DNA of 64,000 bases from Pseudomonas sp. B21-048 (GCF_024748615.1 NZ_CP087168.1:3720001-3784000), one strand, 5' to 3'; counted from the first letter of the stretch, positions 46,028-53,401 are shown. A program made the numbers and translations. The notes: a model not told the origin generated them from the letters alone.

Positions 46028-46078
46028 GGCCAATAGCAGACCTTCCAGATACCTCATTACCTTGGCGATTACTGGCCG

Positions 46079-46564
46079 TCAGAGACGGTGAATTTTAATC
46101 TGGAGCCCCTCCTGCTCCTCGGGTGTCCGAAAGTAGCTTGTGATCAAATCGAACTCAGCGTCGGTTGCTGCAAATTCATGCTCTGCGCGGCCATTACGAA
46201 GATGCAACCGGCCTCGGCAAGTATCATCGTCCACCTCGATGTAGTGGACGCAGTGGGAAACCTCGACTGCGTCAGCCAAGTCGCGCAACCATTGGCGGTC
46301 CTCAGGCGTATTGGCAGGAAAATCCAGAACCACGCTTACGCCGGCATTTAGCACATCGGTGACAAGCGGGCCCACAACTTCCCGAATCTGATGCGCAAGC
46401 CTCACGTAATCGGCCACTGACTTGATTTGGTCCGGATAGAGCCGTGAGAGCCAATAATCTTCACTAAGCAAAATCGCCAACTGCTCGGCCGCCAGAGACC
46501 GAGCCAGCGTTGATTTGCCGGATGCAATTTTGCCAGACATTAAATGAAGTATTGGTTTTGGCAC
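46079..46564 (-). CDS. P-loop kinase-like ATPase
   Basis: 161 residues starting with GTG; AAGGAAACGTCCC precedes it. The Walker A loop is MSGKIASGKSTLARSL. The Asp in VVLDFPANTPEDRQWLRDL is the likely Walker B or substrate-binding acid. Size and layout match small nucleoside/antibiotic kinases such as the AAA_33 group. No signal or partner gene. Substrate unknown; it could modify a small molecule or be part of a toxin-antitoxin-like unit, but no antitoxin gene is apparent. Confidence 0.75.
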   Translation of the reverse strand: MPKPILHLMSGKIASGKSTLARSLAAEQLAILLSEDYWLSRLYPDQIKSVADYVRLAHQIREVVGPLVTDVLNAGVSVVLDFPANTPEDRQWLRDLADAVEVSHCVHYIEVDDDTCRGRLHLRNGRAEHEFAATDAEFDLITSYFRTPEEQEGLQIKIHRL

Positions 46565-46782
46565 GGGACGTTTCCTTATGTCGAATTCTGATGATGCTTA
46601 TCGAACAGTGTTGGCGCAACTGCAAGTTATTCAGCGTCAGCTTCGGGTCGACTGCTGCCAGTCGACCACCGAAATTCAACCCTCTCCCTCACTCCTTGTA
46701 GCAAATTTTAAGCATCGTCTGTGTAGTGCCTGTTATGGGCACTGTCGCTGCTATGCTTGGGGTTTCTCGAATGGAGTCGACC

Positions 46783-46999
46783 ATGTCAGGTGATTATTCG
46801 CTGCCCGATGTCCTGGAAAGAATGTACCACAACCAGCTGGCCCTGGAAGCTGCCCTAATGGAGCTAACGTTGTGGGTCGAACAGCGTGGTTCCGCAGAAG
46901 TGGGAGGTAACGTTCGAGGGGCGCTGGAGCGCGATTGGTGAAAACGCGGGACATATCAAACAAGGCTTGGCACGGCTTAGAAGTACGGGTTTAAGGTAA
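46783..46999 (+). pseudogene. First copy of a duplicated 71-residue gene, frameshifted
   Basis: MSGDYSLPDVLERMYHNQLA and on to GGNVRGALER, then a one-base insertion shifts the frame (stop DW). In the next frame the expected GENAGHIKQGLARLRS continues to 46999. It and its upstream region (GTCGCTGCTATGCTTGGGGT) are homologous to the intact copy at 47712-47927, whose protein is about 70% similar. The gene is therefore a decayed tandem duplicate. Confidence 0.8.
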
Positions 47000-47083
47000 T
47001 AGTCTCAGCGAGTTCTAGGATGGATTCACAACATAAACATCGCTGATCGGCGTGGTTTTTGAATATTTTTGGAGTATTAAAAA

Positions 47084-47512
47084 TTGAAAGGAATGATTAG
47101 CCTGGTCGACTTCATAAAAGAGGTAAAACAAGAACTTCGTGCTGCTGTTGATACTGAAGATCCATTTTTTGAAATGGGAGAAGTAGAACTAGAGATTACC
47201 TTCGCGTTGGACGCATCAGCAAAGGCTGGGCTGAAGCTGGTCGTAGCTGATTTTGGTGGGGAGACTAAAGCAACGCAGCCCCATAAGGTGAAGGTGAAGC
47301 TTCATCCCTTTGTGGAGGTCGAAGAAGTAGTTTCTAAAGTGACAATTAAACCCAATAAAGGCCGGACAAGCACCGTATCAGGGCGTCACGCCGGGCAAAT
47401 GCATATCGCCGTGGGTCGAGAGGGTTCTGGAGACACAAAATCGAAAAAGTCGCCAACTGCCAACAAAGGCGACGCAATGGTGTTGCGGAAATCCTCCCCC
47501 CGTGCCGGCTAG
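47084..47512 (+). CDS. Trypco2-type (trypsin co-occurring) domain protein
   Basis: 142 residues with a TTG start after GGAG (an internal ATG three codons later is possible). N-terminus SLVDFIKEVKQELRAAV, then FFEMGEVELEITFALD, AKAGLKLVVADFGGETKATQ and HKVKVKLHPF: strand order and spacing fit the Trypco2 domain predicted for bacterial conflict systems that use a trypsin-like protease. The remaining C-terminal 50 residues are charged and disordered (KSKKSPTANKG). No trypsin-like protease gene is near, so it stands as an orphan here. Role unknown. Confidence 0.6.
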   Translation: MKGMISLVDFIKEVKQELRAAVDTEDPFFEMGEVELEITFALDASAKAGLKLVVADFGGETKATQPHKVKVKLHPFVEVEEVVSKVTIKPNKGRTSTVSGRHAGQMHIAVGREGSGDTKSKKSPTANKGDAMVLRKSSPRAG

Positions 47513-47531
47513 AGAATACCGCTATTGGAAT

Positions 47532-47547
47532 AGGGATTCGAACCCCT
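47532..47547 (-). pseudogene. tRNA T-arm-like fragment (relic attachment site?)
   Basis: On the minus strand AGGGGTTCGAATCCCT is a perfect tRNA T-stem and loop, preceded by GGGACGCGAGA and followed by ATTCCAATAGC. No anticodon arm or D arm can be found nearby. It looks like the 3' end of a tRNA left by an older integration. A pair of TGCCCTAA motifs occurs at about 47640-47657. Confidence 0.5.
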
Positions 47548-47711
47548 TCTCGCGTCCCCATAGACCGCTTCAGGCCACAAAACACGGTACTTTCGTCAAT
47601 TGCTCATGGCCTCCTATAGTCTATGGCGGCCCTGAATCTGCCCTAATTTTGCCCTAAACCTTTTATTACTGCCGCTGCTATGCTGGGGATTTCTCAAAAG
47701 GAATCGGCACT

Positions 47712-47927
47712 ATGACAAGCGATTATTCACTGTCGGATGTACTGGAAAGGCTGTACGAAAACCAGGAGGCTTTAGAGACGGCCCTTATGGAATTGACTCT
47801 GCAGGTTGAGGAGCAAGGAGCACGGGAAGTGGGTGGAAATGTCCGTGGAGCCTTGGAGACGATGAGAGAGAACGCCGGTCATATCAAACAAGGCCTAGCT
47901 CGATTGAAGAAATTGGACATCGGATAA
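47712..47927 (+). CDS. Small conserved protein, intact copy of the tandem duplicate
   Basis: 71 residues: MTSDYSLSDVLERLYENQEA then LETALMELTLQVEEQGAREV and GGNVRGALETMRENAGHIKQ. Helical and acidic, with no catalytic motif; a small DNA- or protein-binding role is conceivable. AAAAGGAATCGG precedes the ATG. I believe similar sequences are frequent in Pseudomonas accessory regions, from memory. The upstream promoter-like sequence matches that of the pseudogene copy 929 bp to the left. Confidence 0.7.
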   Translation: MTSDYSLSDVLERLYENQEALETALMELTLQVEEQGAREVGGNVRGALETMRENAGHIKQGLARLKKLDIG

Positions 47928-48149
47928 TCGATTACAAACCAAAGGCCTGCCGACATTCATACCGAAGTGAATTCGGAAAAACTCCGACTGAGGATTCAGT
48001 CGGAGTTCTGGGCCTACTATCCAACTAAATCAAGGCCGACCATAAACAGCAAAGTTCAGATTGGTCGAGCTCTTGCCGGCTGGGAAGAGACCTCTAAGGT
48101 TGTTCATCGAGACATTACGGATGTTGAACGACTCAAAGTGAATCCATCC

Positions 48150-48299
48150 AGTTGCGTACAGAATCATGGAAAGCCAATTCCTCCCGCTGCATTGTCTGCT
48201 CTCTTCAATTCGGAAAGATGTTATTCCCGCTATGCTGAGGGAGGACTAGGCGCATCCTCTGGGCTAGGGCTGGGATTATTCATAGCGGCTCAGATTGTA
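48150..48299 (+). pseudogene. Fragment of a histidine-kinase ATPase domain
   Basis: Within a frame opened at 47967 the stretch VQNHGKPIPPAALSALFNSE, and GLGASSGLGLGLFIAAQIV, corresponds to the G1/G2 boxes of a HATPase_c domain. The remaining kinase is absent; the sequence before 48150 is not recognisable and the part after 48300 belongs to the endolysin fragment. It is debris of a sensor kinase. Confidence 0.65.
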
Positions 48300-48745
48300 G
48301 AGGGCCAGCCGATCCTTCAGGCCGTTGAGTCCACCATTGATTTGGCGGGTGATCGCATTGAATTCATCCCGATCCGCCAAGGCGTTCAGCTCGCGCACCC
48401 ACCAGAACCACGCCGCCGACTCGGCCGCCCATTGCGGCAGCTCGAGCAGTTCCGGGGTGCGCAGCAATCGCTCGTCGCCGAACAAGGCCAGGTGCAGCGC
48501 AGGTAATTGTTCCGGCCGGTCACCTGGATCAAGCCGCGACCGCGATAACGCTGGCCATCCCTATCCGGTTCCGGGGTGTTGCCCAGCTTCACCGCCAGAC
48601 TGCCGGTATCGTACTTGCCCAGGTACTGATCGCCGCCCAGTTCGCGGATGTATTGCAACTGACCCGACTCGTGACCGACCTGGGCCAAGAACGCGGCCTG
48701 CCGCTGCGGCGTATTGAAGCGCTCAGCGATCCAGCGCCTGACCAC
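48276..48745 (-). pseudogene. Phage GH19 endolysin (chitinase-like) remnant
   Basis: On the minus strand the reading AAFLAQVGHESGQLQYIREL, then YRGRGLIQVTGRNNYL, is that of a glycoside hydrolase 19 endolysin, with the catalytic Glu in GHES. After NNYLR a frameshift occurs; the other frame continues LLELPQWAAESAAWFW and NAITRQINGGLNGLKDRLAL to a stop. The N-terminus is cut off at about 48745 where integrase sequence begins on the other strand. Remains of a prophage. Confidence 0.75.
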
Positions 48746-49490
48746 GGTGTTTGGTACGGCGGTGAAAGACGGGCTGATCACCCGCAACCCGGTTGAGTCC
48801 ATCGAACTGCCGGCGAAAGGCAAGAAGCCAATCGACCCCTTCACGGTCGACGAGGCGAATAAGATCATCGATCACCTATATAAGACGCTGACCCATTCGA
48901 TGCGCATCTACGCGGCGTACTTCGAGTTCGCCTTCTATACCGGCATGCGCCCGAGTGAAATGGCAGCGCTGCGCTGGGAGGAGGTCGACAAGGAGAAGCG
49001 CCTGGTCAACGTGTGTCGGATCGTCGCGGACTACAAGATCGAGGAGCGGACCAAAACCCGCAATATCCGCCAGGTCATGCTCAACAGTCGCGCTTTGCAT
49101 GCCATAGAACAAGCCGAGCGCATGGCCAAGCAACGCACACAGCAGAGCCGTCGCAAGCAGGCGAAGTCGCCGTTTGTGTTCCCGCCGACCAAGAACTTCG
49201 AGTTCATCCAGCAGTCGAGTGTGACCGACAAACACTTCCAGGCGGCGCTGACCGATTTGAAGCTTCGCGCCCGCCGGCAATACAACTGCCGACACACATA
49301 CGCTACCATGTGCCTCATGGCGGGGATGAACCCTGCGTTTATTGCCACTCAGCTCGGTCATAGCGTTCAGATGCTGCTATCGACCTACGCCCGATGGATA
49401 AACTCCAGCACCGACTGGGGTGAACTCGGGAAGCTCGAAAACAGCTGGATTGGTACAAAATTGGTACAGGCAGAAACAGTACCCCTCTGA
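48714..49490 (+). pseudogene. Tyrosine integrase, N-terminally truncated
   Basis: The catalytic domain is present: first Arg in FYTGMRPSEMAALRWEEVD, the HxxR block in YNCRHTYATMCLMAGMNP, LGHS, and the nucleophile Tyr in [12 protein letters not shown]. Of the core-binding domain only FGTAVKDGLITRNPVESIEL remains, and the arm-binding domain is missing; the frame runs into endolysin sequence at about 48750. The full protein should be some 380-400 residues. The visible part is 258 codons and could be translated, but recombination is doubtful. The stop lies just before folE. Confidence 0.85.
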
Positions 49491-49497
49491 AACCCTT

Positions 49498-50058
49498 ATG
49501 GAATCAGCCCCTGTGACACTGGAACAGAATTACACCGAGATTCTCGGCCAATTGGGCGAGGACGCCTCCCGCGAGGGCCTGCTCGACACGCCAAAACGTG
49601 CCGCCAAAGCCATGCAGTACCTTTGCCGCGGTTATGAACAGACACTGGAAGAGGTCACCAACGGTGCCTTGTTCAGTTCCGACAACAGCGAGATGGTGCT
49701 GGTCAAGGACATCGAGCTTTACTCGTTGTGCGAGCACCACATGCTGCCGTTCATCGGCAAAGCCCATGTCGCCTATATCCCGAGCGGCAAGGTTCTGGGG
49801 CTGTCGAAAGTCGCGCGTATCGTTGATATGTACGCCCGCCGCCTGCAGATCCAGGAAAACCTCAGCCGCCAGATCGCCGACGCGGTCCAGCAAGTCACCG
49901 GCGCGCTGGGCGTTGCGGTGGTGATCGAGGCCAAGCACATGTGCATGATGATGCGCGGTGTGGAGAAACAGAATTCGACGATGATCACCTCGGTGATGCT
50001 CGGCGAGTTCCGCGAAAACGCGGCCACCCGCAGCGAGTTTCTCAGCCTGATCAAGTAA
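49498..50058 (+). CDS. folE: GTP cyclohydrolase I
   Basis: 186 residues as drawn. Zinc ligands and active site are in [20 protein letters not shown], followed by [16 protein letters not shown] and the C-terminal [10 protein letters not shown], with the last Cys ligand. Makes dihydroneopterin triphosphate for folate. The N-terminus [17 protein letters not shown] comes partly from the island: native Pseudomonas FolE begins near [13 protein letters not shown] at 49513 would give [10 protein letters not shown], almost native length. The gene follows the integrase remnant by 7 bp, so promoter and start are supplied by island DNA. Confidence 0.95.
   Translation: MESAPVTLEQNYTEILGQLGEDASREGLLDTPKRAAKAMQYLCRGYEQTLEEVTNGALFSSDNSEMVLVKDIELYSLCEHHMLPFIGKAHVAYIPSGKVLGLSKVARIVDMYARRLQIQENLSRQIADAVQQVTGALGVAVVIEAKHMCMMMRGVEKQNSTMITSVMLGEFRENAATRSEFLSLIK
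49519..49538 (+). repeat. attR core of the genomic island
   Basis: Exact copy of CTGGAACAGAATTACACCGA, inside the folE reading frame (codons LEQNYTE of the new gene). Partner of the copy at 26618-26637. Confidence 0.9.
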
Positions 50059-50075
50059 CTCGCAGCACGAAGAAA

Positions 50076-50100
50076 ACCGGCACTGATCGCCGGTTTTTTT
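50076..50100 (+). terminator. folE terminator
   Basis: ACCGGC pairs with GCCGGT around a 7-base loop and is followed by a T run of about 8. Eighteen bases after the folE stop. Confidence 0.9.
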
Positions 50101-50159
50101 TCGCCTGCGAAAAATCAGGTAAGCTGCGCGCCTTCTGTTTGCCCTGTGAGGCTTATCCC

Positions 50160-50531
50160 GTGTTCGTTAAAGCGCTTCGTATCGGCCTCGGCCAACTGAT
50201 CATCTTCATCGACTTCATCACTCGTCCAGGCAAGAAGCAGCGTCCCGCCGCCGCTCAGGCTCAGGTCGAAACGGCCGCCAAGGATCTGACCCTGTATCAG
50301 TTCCACGCCTGCCCGTTCTGCGTGAAAACCCGCCGCACCCTGCGCCGCCTGAACGTTCCGGTGGCGTTGCGCGATGCGAAGAACAACGAACAGGATCGCC
50401 AGGCTCTGCTGGAGCAAGGTGGCAAGATCAAGGTGCCGTGCCTGCGCATCGAAGAGAATGGCCAGACCACCTGGATGTATGAGTCCAAGGTAATCATTGA
50501 TTATCTGGATAAGCGGTTTGCGGCTGCCTGA
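50160..50531 (+). CDS. Membrane-anchored glutaredoxin-like protein
   Basis: 123 residues starting with GTG (no better ATG in frame). An N-terminal hydrophobic helix (LGQLIIFIDFIT) followed by RPGKKQRP is a probable membrane anchor. The glutaredoxin domain begins DLTLYQFHACPFCVKTRR, with active site CPFC, and has the glutathione-binding GGKIKVPCL cis-Pro loop and SKVIIDYLD. It may reduce disulfides at the membrane. It follows the folE terminator by 60 bp. Confidence 0.88.
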   Translation: MFVKALRIGLGQLIIFIDFITRPGKKQRPAAAQAQVETAAKDLTLYQFHACPFCVKTRRTLRRLNVPVALRDAKNNEQDRQALLEQGGKIKVPCLRIEENGQTTWMYESKVIIDYLDKRFAAA

Positions 50532-50556
50532 TGGTGTGGTGTTGCTGATGGCCTCT

Positions 50557-50671
50557 TCGCGGGCAAGTCGGATCGCCGCACCGCTCGCTCCTACGGATTG
50601 GGGGTGTGTGCGAATGGTCACCTCGCCCCTAATGTAGGAGCGAGCGGTGCGGCGATCCGACTTGCCCGCGA
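50557..50671. repeat. Palindromic element with 38-bp perfect arms
   Basis: Arms at 50557-50594 and 50634-50671 start TCGCGGGCAAGTCGGATCGC. Same family as 59920-60008 (CGCGGGCAAG ... CTCCTAC). The centre is about 39 bp. Lies between two convergent genes. Confidence 0.9.
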
Positions 50672-50708
50672 AGGCGTCGGCACAAGCCCAACAAATCCCA
50701 GACAAAAA

Positions 50709-50740
50709 TAAACCGGCCGATTGGCCGGTTTGTTGTTTAT
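50709..50740. terminator. Terminator shared by glutaredoxin and the aminotransferase remnant
   Basis: AAACCGGCC and GGCCGGTTT form a 9-bp stem around GATT; the minus strand continues ATTTTTG and the plus strand GTTGTTT. Confidence 0.75.
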
Positions 50741-50749
50741 ACCCTCCCC

Positions 50750-50947
50750 TCAGGCCGCTTCTGCTGCCTGGACCTGACGCACCACCGTCGCCAATCGCCC
50801 TTCGTCCAGCCGTGCCGGGTCGATGTGGCTGAAGTTCAGCCGCAGATGGCCGGGGTTCTTGTCCGGCTCTGGGAAAAACGGTTCGCCCGGCATAAACGCC
50901 ACACCCGCCGCCAGCGCGGCCTTGAGCAGCGTGCAGCCACGCTCCCA
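50750..50947 (-). pseudogene. C-terminal fragment of a PLP-dependent aminotransferase (MocR/ARO8-like)
   Basis: About 65 residues: LLKAALAAGVAFMPGEPFFP then HLRLNFSHIDPARLDEGRLA, the closing segment of class I aminotransferases or MocR regulators, with the Arg that binds the substrate carboxylate in HLRLNFS. Upstream, at 50948-51000, the sequence becomes a dispersed repeat (CCTGTAGGAGTGAGGCCTGC), so a repeat-associated deletion removed the rest of the gene. The frame remains open into unrelated sequence to 51130. Confidence 0.75.
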
Positions 50948-51062
50948 CAGGGGAATGCGCTCACCTGTAGGAGTGAGGCCTGCCCGCGAAGGCGTCCTTT
51001 CTGGCGATATATCCCAATCAACAAACTTTTCGTCTACAAAATCAAAAACATTATTTGCTTTA

Positions 51063-51074
51063 TTTGTATACAAA
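51063..51074. promoter_or_regulatory. Palindromic operator candidate upstream of purine permease
   Basis: TTTGTATACAAA, a perfect 12-bp palindrome in an AT-rich stretch, 129 bp before the permease start. The same core TTGTATACAA occurs at 54126-54135 and, with one change, at 53931-53940. It fits a GntR-family type site. Confidence 0.55.
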
Positions 51075-51202
51075 AGCATAATTCGCTTCGTGCGAGTTAT
51101 TGACCAACAAGTCAACAAATTCGCAAGCACCTCAAAGGGTCGCTGCCACCCTCATGGGTCCGGCCCTGGAAATAACAATAAAACTCTTGAGGAGTACTCG
51201 CT

Positions 51203-52552
51203 GTGGAAAGCCGCAAATCCGAAGCCTCGACGCTGGAACTCTCGCCGCCATTACGCAATGGCTGGCTGGAGCGCATCTTCAAACTCAGCTTGCATGGCAC
51301 CACGGTGAAGACCGAGCTGATCGCCGGTCTGACAACCTTCATCACCATGGCCTACATCATCTTCGTCAACCCGAACATCATGGCGGATGCCGGCATCGAT
51401 CATGGGGCGGCGTTCGTCGCCACCTGCATCGCCGCCGCGCTGGGTTGCCTGTTGATGGGTCTGTACGCCAACTGGCCGGTTGGCCTGGCGCCGGGCATGG
51501 GCCTGAACGCGTTCTTCACTTACACCGTGGTCGGCACCATGGGCTACAACTGGGAAACCGCACTCGGTGCGGTGTTCGTCTCCGGTGTGTTGTTCATGAT
51601 TCTGACCTTCTCACGGATCCGCGAATGGCTGCTCAATAGCATTCCAGTGAGCCTGCGCTTCGCCATGGGGGCCGGCGTAGGTTTGTTCCTCGGACTGATC
51701 GGGTTGAAAACCGCCGGTATCGTCGTCGATAGCCCGGCTACGCTGATCAAGCTCGGCTCCCTGCGCGAACCTGGCCCATTGCTGGCAGCCATCTGCTTCC
51801 TGATGATTGCGGTGCTCAGCTACCACAAAGTGTTCGGCGCGATTCTCATCAGCATCATCACCGTGACTCTGGCTGGTTGGGGTTTGGGCCTGGTGCATTA
51901 CGAAGGAATTATGTCAGCGCCGCCGAGCCTGGCTCCGACCTGGATGGCCATGAACGTCGCCGGCGTGTTCAACGTCAGCATGATCAGCGTGGTTCTGGCG
52001 TTCCTCTTCGTGCACATGTTCGATACCGCCGGCACCTTGATGGGCGTGGCCCAGCGCGCCAATCTGGTGAACCCCGACGGCAAAATCGAAAACCTTTCCC
52101 GCGCCATGAAAGCCGACAGTGCATCCAGCGTATTCGGTGCAATGGTCGGTGTTCCGCCAGTCACCAGCTACGTGGAAAGTGCCGCTGGCGTCGCAGCGGG
52201 TGGTCGGACTGGTCTTACCGCTGTGACCGTAGGTGTGCTATTTATTGCCGCGATGTTTTTCGCACCGCTGGCTGGCATGATCCCCGCTTATGCAACAGCC
52301 GGTGCGCTGATTTATGTGGCGATGCTGATGATGGGCGGCATGGCTCATATCGAATGGGACGAAGCGACCGACAGCATTCCGGCGATCGTTACCGCGATCA
52401 TGATGCCGCTGACCTTCTCGGTCGCCGACGGCATCGCGCTGGGCTTCATCACCTACGTGGCGCTGAAGGCCGGCACCGGCAAGTACAAGGAAATTTCCGT
52501 CAGCCTGTGGGTGCTGTGCGCGATCTTCATCGCCAAGTTCATTTTCTTGTAA
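51203..52552 (+). CDS. NCS2-family purine permease (AzgA/GhxP-like)
   Basis: 449 residues starting with GTG; GAGGAG stands 8 bp upstream. About twelve to fourteen hydrophobic helices. The signature stretch TTFITMAYIIFVNPNIM, and later GLAPGMGLNAFFTYTVVG and FLFVHMFDTAGTLMGVAQ, then GVPPVTSYVESAAGVAAGGRTG, is that of the AzgA subgroup, which takes up adenine, guanine or hypoxanthine with protons. Located in the purine catabolism region with a palindromic operator upstream. Confidence 0.93.
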   Translation: MESRKSEASTLELSPPLRNGWLERIFKLSLHGTTVKTELIAGLTTFITMAYIIFVNPNIMADAGIDHGAAFVATCIAAALGCLLMGLYANWPVGLAPGMGLNAFFTYTVVGTMGYNWETALGAVFVSGVLFMILTFSRIREWLLNSIPVSLRFAMGAGVGLFLGLIGLKTAGIVVDSPATLIKLGSLREPGPLLAAICFLMIAVLSYHKVFGAILISIITVTLAGWGLGLVHYEGIMSAPPSLAPTWMAMNVAGVFNVSMISVVLAFLFVHMFDTAGTLMGVAQRANLVNPDGKIENLSRAMKADSASSVFGAMVGVPPVTSYVESAAGVAAGGRTGLTAVTVGVLFIAAMFFAPLAGMIPAYATAGALIYVAMLMMGGMAHIEWDEATDSIPAIVTAIMMPLTFSVADGIALGFITYVALKAGTGKYKEISVSLWVLCAIFIAKFIFL

Positions 52553-52586
52553 GCCGTACACGTTTCAAAAACAGTGTTTCAAAACA

Positions 52587-52613
52587 GCCTCACCCCGTCG
52601 GGTGGGGCTTTTG
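52587..52613 (+). terminator. Terminator after the permease gene
   Basis: GCCTCACCC and GGGTGGGGC form a 9-bp stem around CGTC, followed by TTTT. It lies 34 bp after the permease stop. Confidence 0.85.
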
Positions 52614-52631
52614 CATATAGGGAGGAAAGTG

Positions 52632-53258
52632 ATGAGTCTGGAAACCTGGCTGCTGTTCAGTGGCGCTGCGCTGGTGGTGATCCTGATCCCGGGGCCACTG
52701 TCTTTGCTGATGATCAGCAACAGTCTGAATTACGGTTTGCGCCGTTCTTACCCGGCGTTTCTCGGCGGTGTGATCGCATCGATTTGCCTGCTCAGTGCTT
52801 CGGCTTTGGGTCTGGGCGCCTTGTTGCTGGCGTCGGAACAGCTGTTCAGCGCCCTGAAAATCGTCGGCGCGCTGTACCTGTTCTACCTCGCCTGGCAGAG
52901 CTGGCAGCAATCGCGTCAGCCATCCCAGAGTGCCGAAGTGCCCCAGGCTGCACCGGTGCCGCGCTTTCGCGCACTGTTCGGGCGCGCATTCATGCTCGGC
53001 GCGAGTAATCCGAAAGATATTTTGTTCTTTGCCGCTTTCCTGCCGCAGTTTTTGAGTGCCGAGCAACCGTTCCTGCCGCAGTTGCTGGTAATGATCGTGA
53101 CCTGGACTGTACTGGATCTGCTGTGCAAATTGGCTTATGGGCTGGGGGCTCATGGCGCTGCGCGGTATTTGCGCAGCGGCAAGGGGCAGAGTTGGTTTAA
53201 CCGGGTGAGTGCGGGGTTGTTTAGTGGGGCTGGTGCGGCGTCGTTGTTGAGCCGCTGA
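52632..53258 (+). CDS. LysE-family translocator
   Basis: 208 residues from MSLETWLLFSGAALVVILIPGPLS, with the IPGP signature of the LysE/RhtB family in helix 1 and six hydrophobic helices in total. The conserved AFMLGASNPKDILFFAAFLPQFL is typical. GGAGGAAAG is a strong ribosome site. An exporter of amino acids or other small metabolites; the compound is not decidable. Located after the permease terminator. Confidence 0.9.
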   Translation: MSLETWLLFSGAALVVILIPGPLSLLMISNSLNYGLRRSYPAFLGGVIASICLLSASALGLGALLLASEQLFSALKIVGALYLFYLAWQSWQQSRQPSQSAEVPQAAPVPRFRALFGRAFMLGASNPKDILFFAAFLPQFLSAEQPFLPQLLVMIVTWTVLDLLCKLAYGLGAHGAARYLRSGKGQSWFNRVSAGLFSGAGAASLLSR

Positions 53259-53261
53259 GGG

Positions 53262-53361
53262 CAAAAGATCGCAGCCTCGTTGCACTCGACAGCTCCTACA
53301 GGGGTGAATGCGTTTCCATGGAGCTGCCGAAGGTTCGGGCCGCGTTCGGACGATCTTTTGA
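53262..53361. repeat. Palindromic element, AAAAGATCG / CAGCTCCTACAG family
   Basis: Inverted arms: AAAAGATCGCAGCCTCGTTG and CAGCTCCTACAGG to the left, and GGAGCTGCCGAAGGTTCGGG to GGACGATCTTTTG to the right. The right arm is the reverse complement of the element at 6041-6090. It lies between convergent lysE-like and uraH genes. Confidence 0.8.
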
Positions 53362-53382
53362 CTTTCCATCAGGCAAAAAAAA

Positions 53383-53401
53383 GCCCGCAGTGTGAGCGGG
53401 C
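53383..53401 (-). terminator. uraH terminator
   Basis: On the minus strand GCCCGC and GCGGGC form a 6-bp stem around TCACACT, followed by eight T residues. Confidence 0.85.

Larger units (their letters stand above)
26618..49538. mobile_element. Genomic island integrated in the 5' end of folE (about 22.9 kb)
   Basis: Bounded by the exact 20-bp direct repeat. It separates two genes that are neighbours in core order (smr and folE). It ends beside a tyrosine integrase at the right edge and carries IS elements, MITEs and phage and regulator debris not seen in flanking DNA. Near both ends, inside, is the motif TTGGTAC-AAAA-TTGGTAC (26735-26755 region on the left, 49450-49467 on the right), perhaps integrase arm sites. 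The integrase is truncated, so excision would need help in trans. Confidence 0.88.

Noticed and set aside
46079..46999. Toxin-antitoxin pair formed by the P-loop kinase-like gene and the adjacent small gene
   Set aside because: The genes are divergent, the small gene is a frameshifted copy of a wider family, and no zeta-toxin-specific motif can be seen.
47967..48506. 179-residue plus-strand frame as a single gene
   Set aside because: It joins an unrecognised start, a HATPase fragment and the antisense of an endolysin remnant. It is a mosaic of debris.
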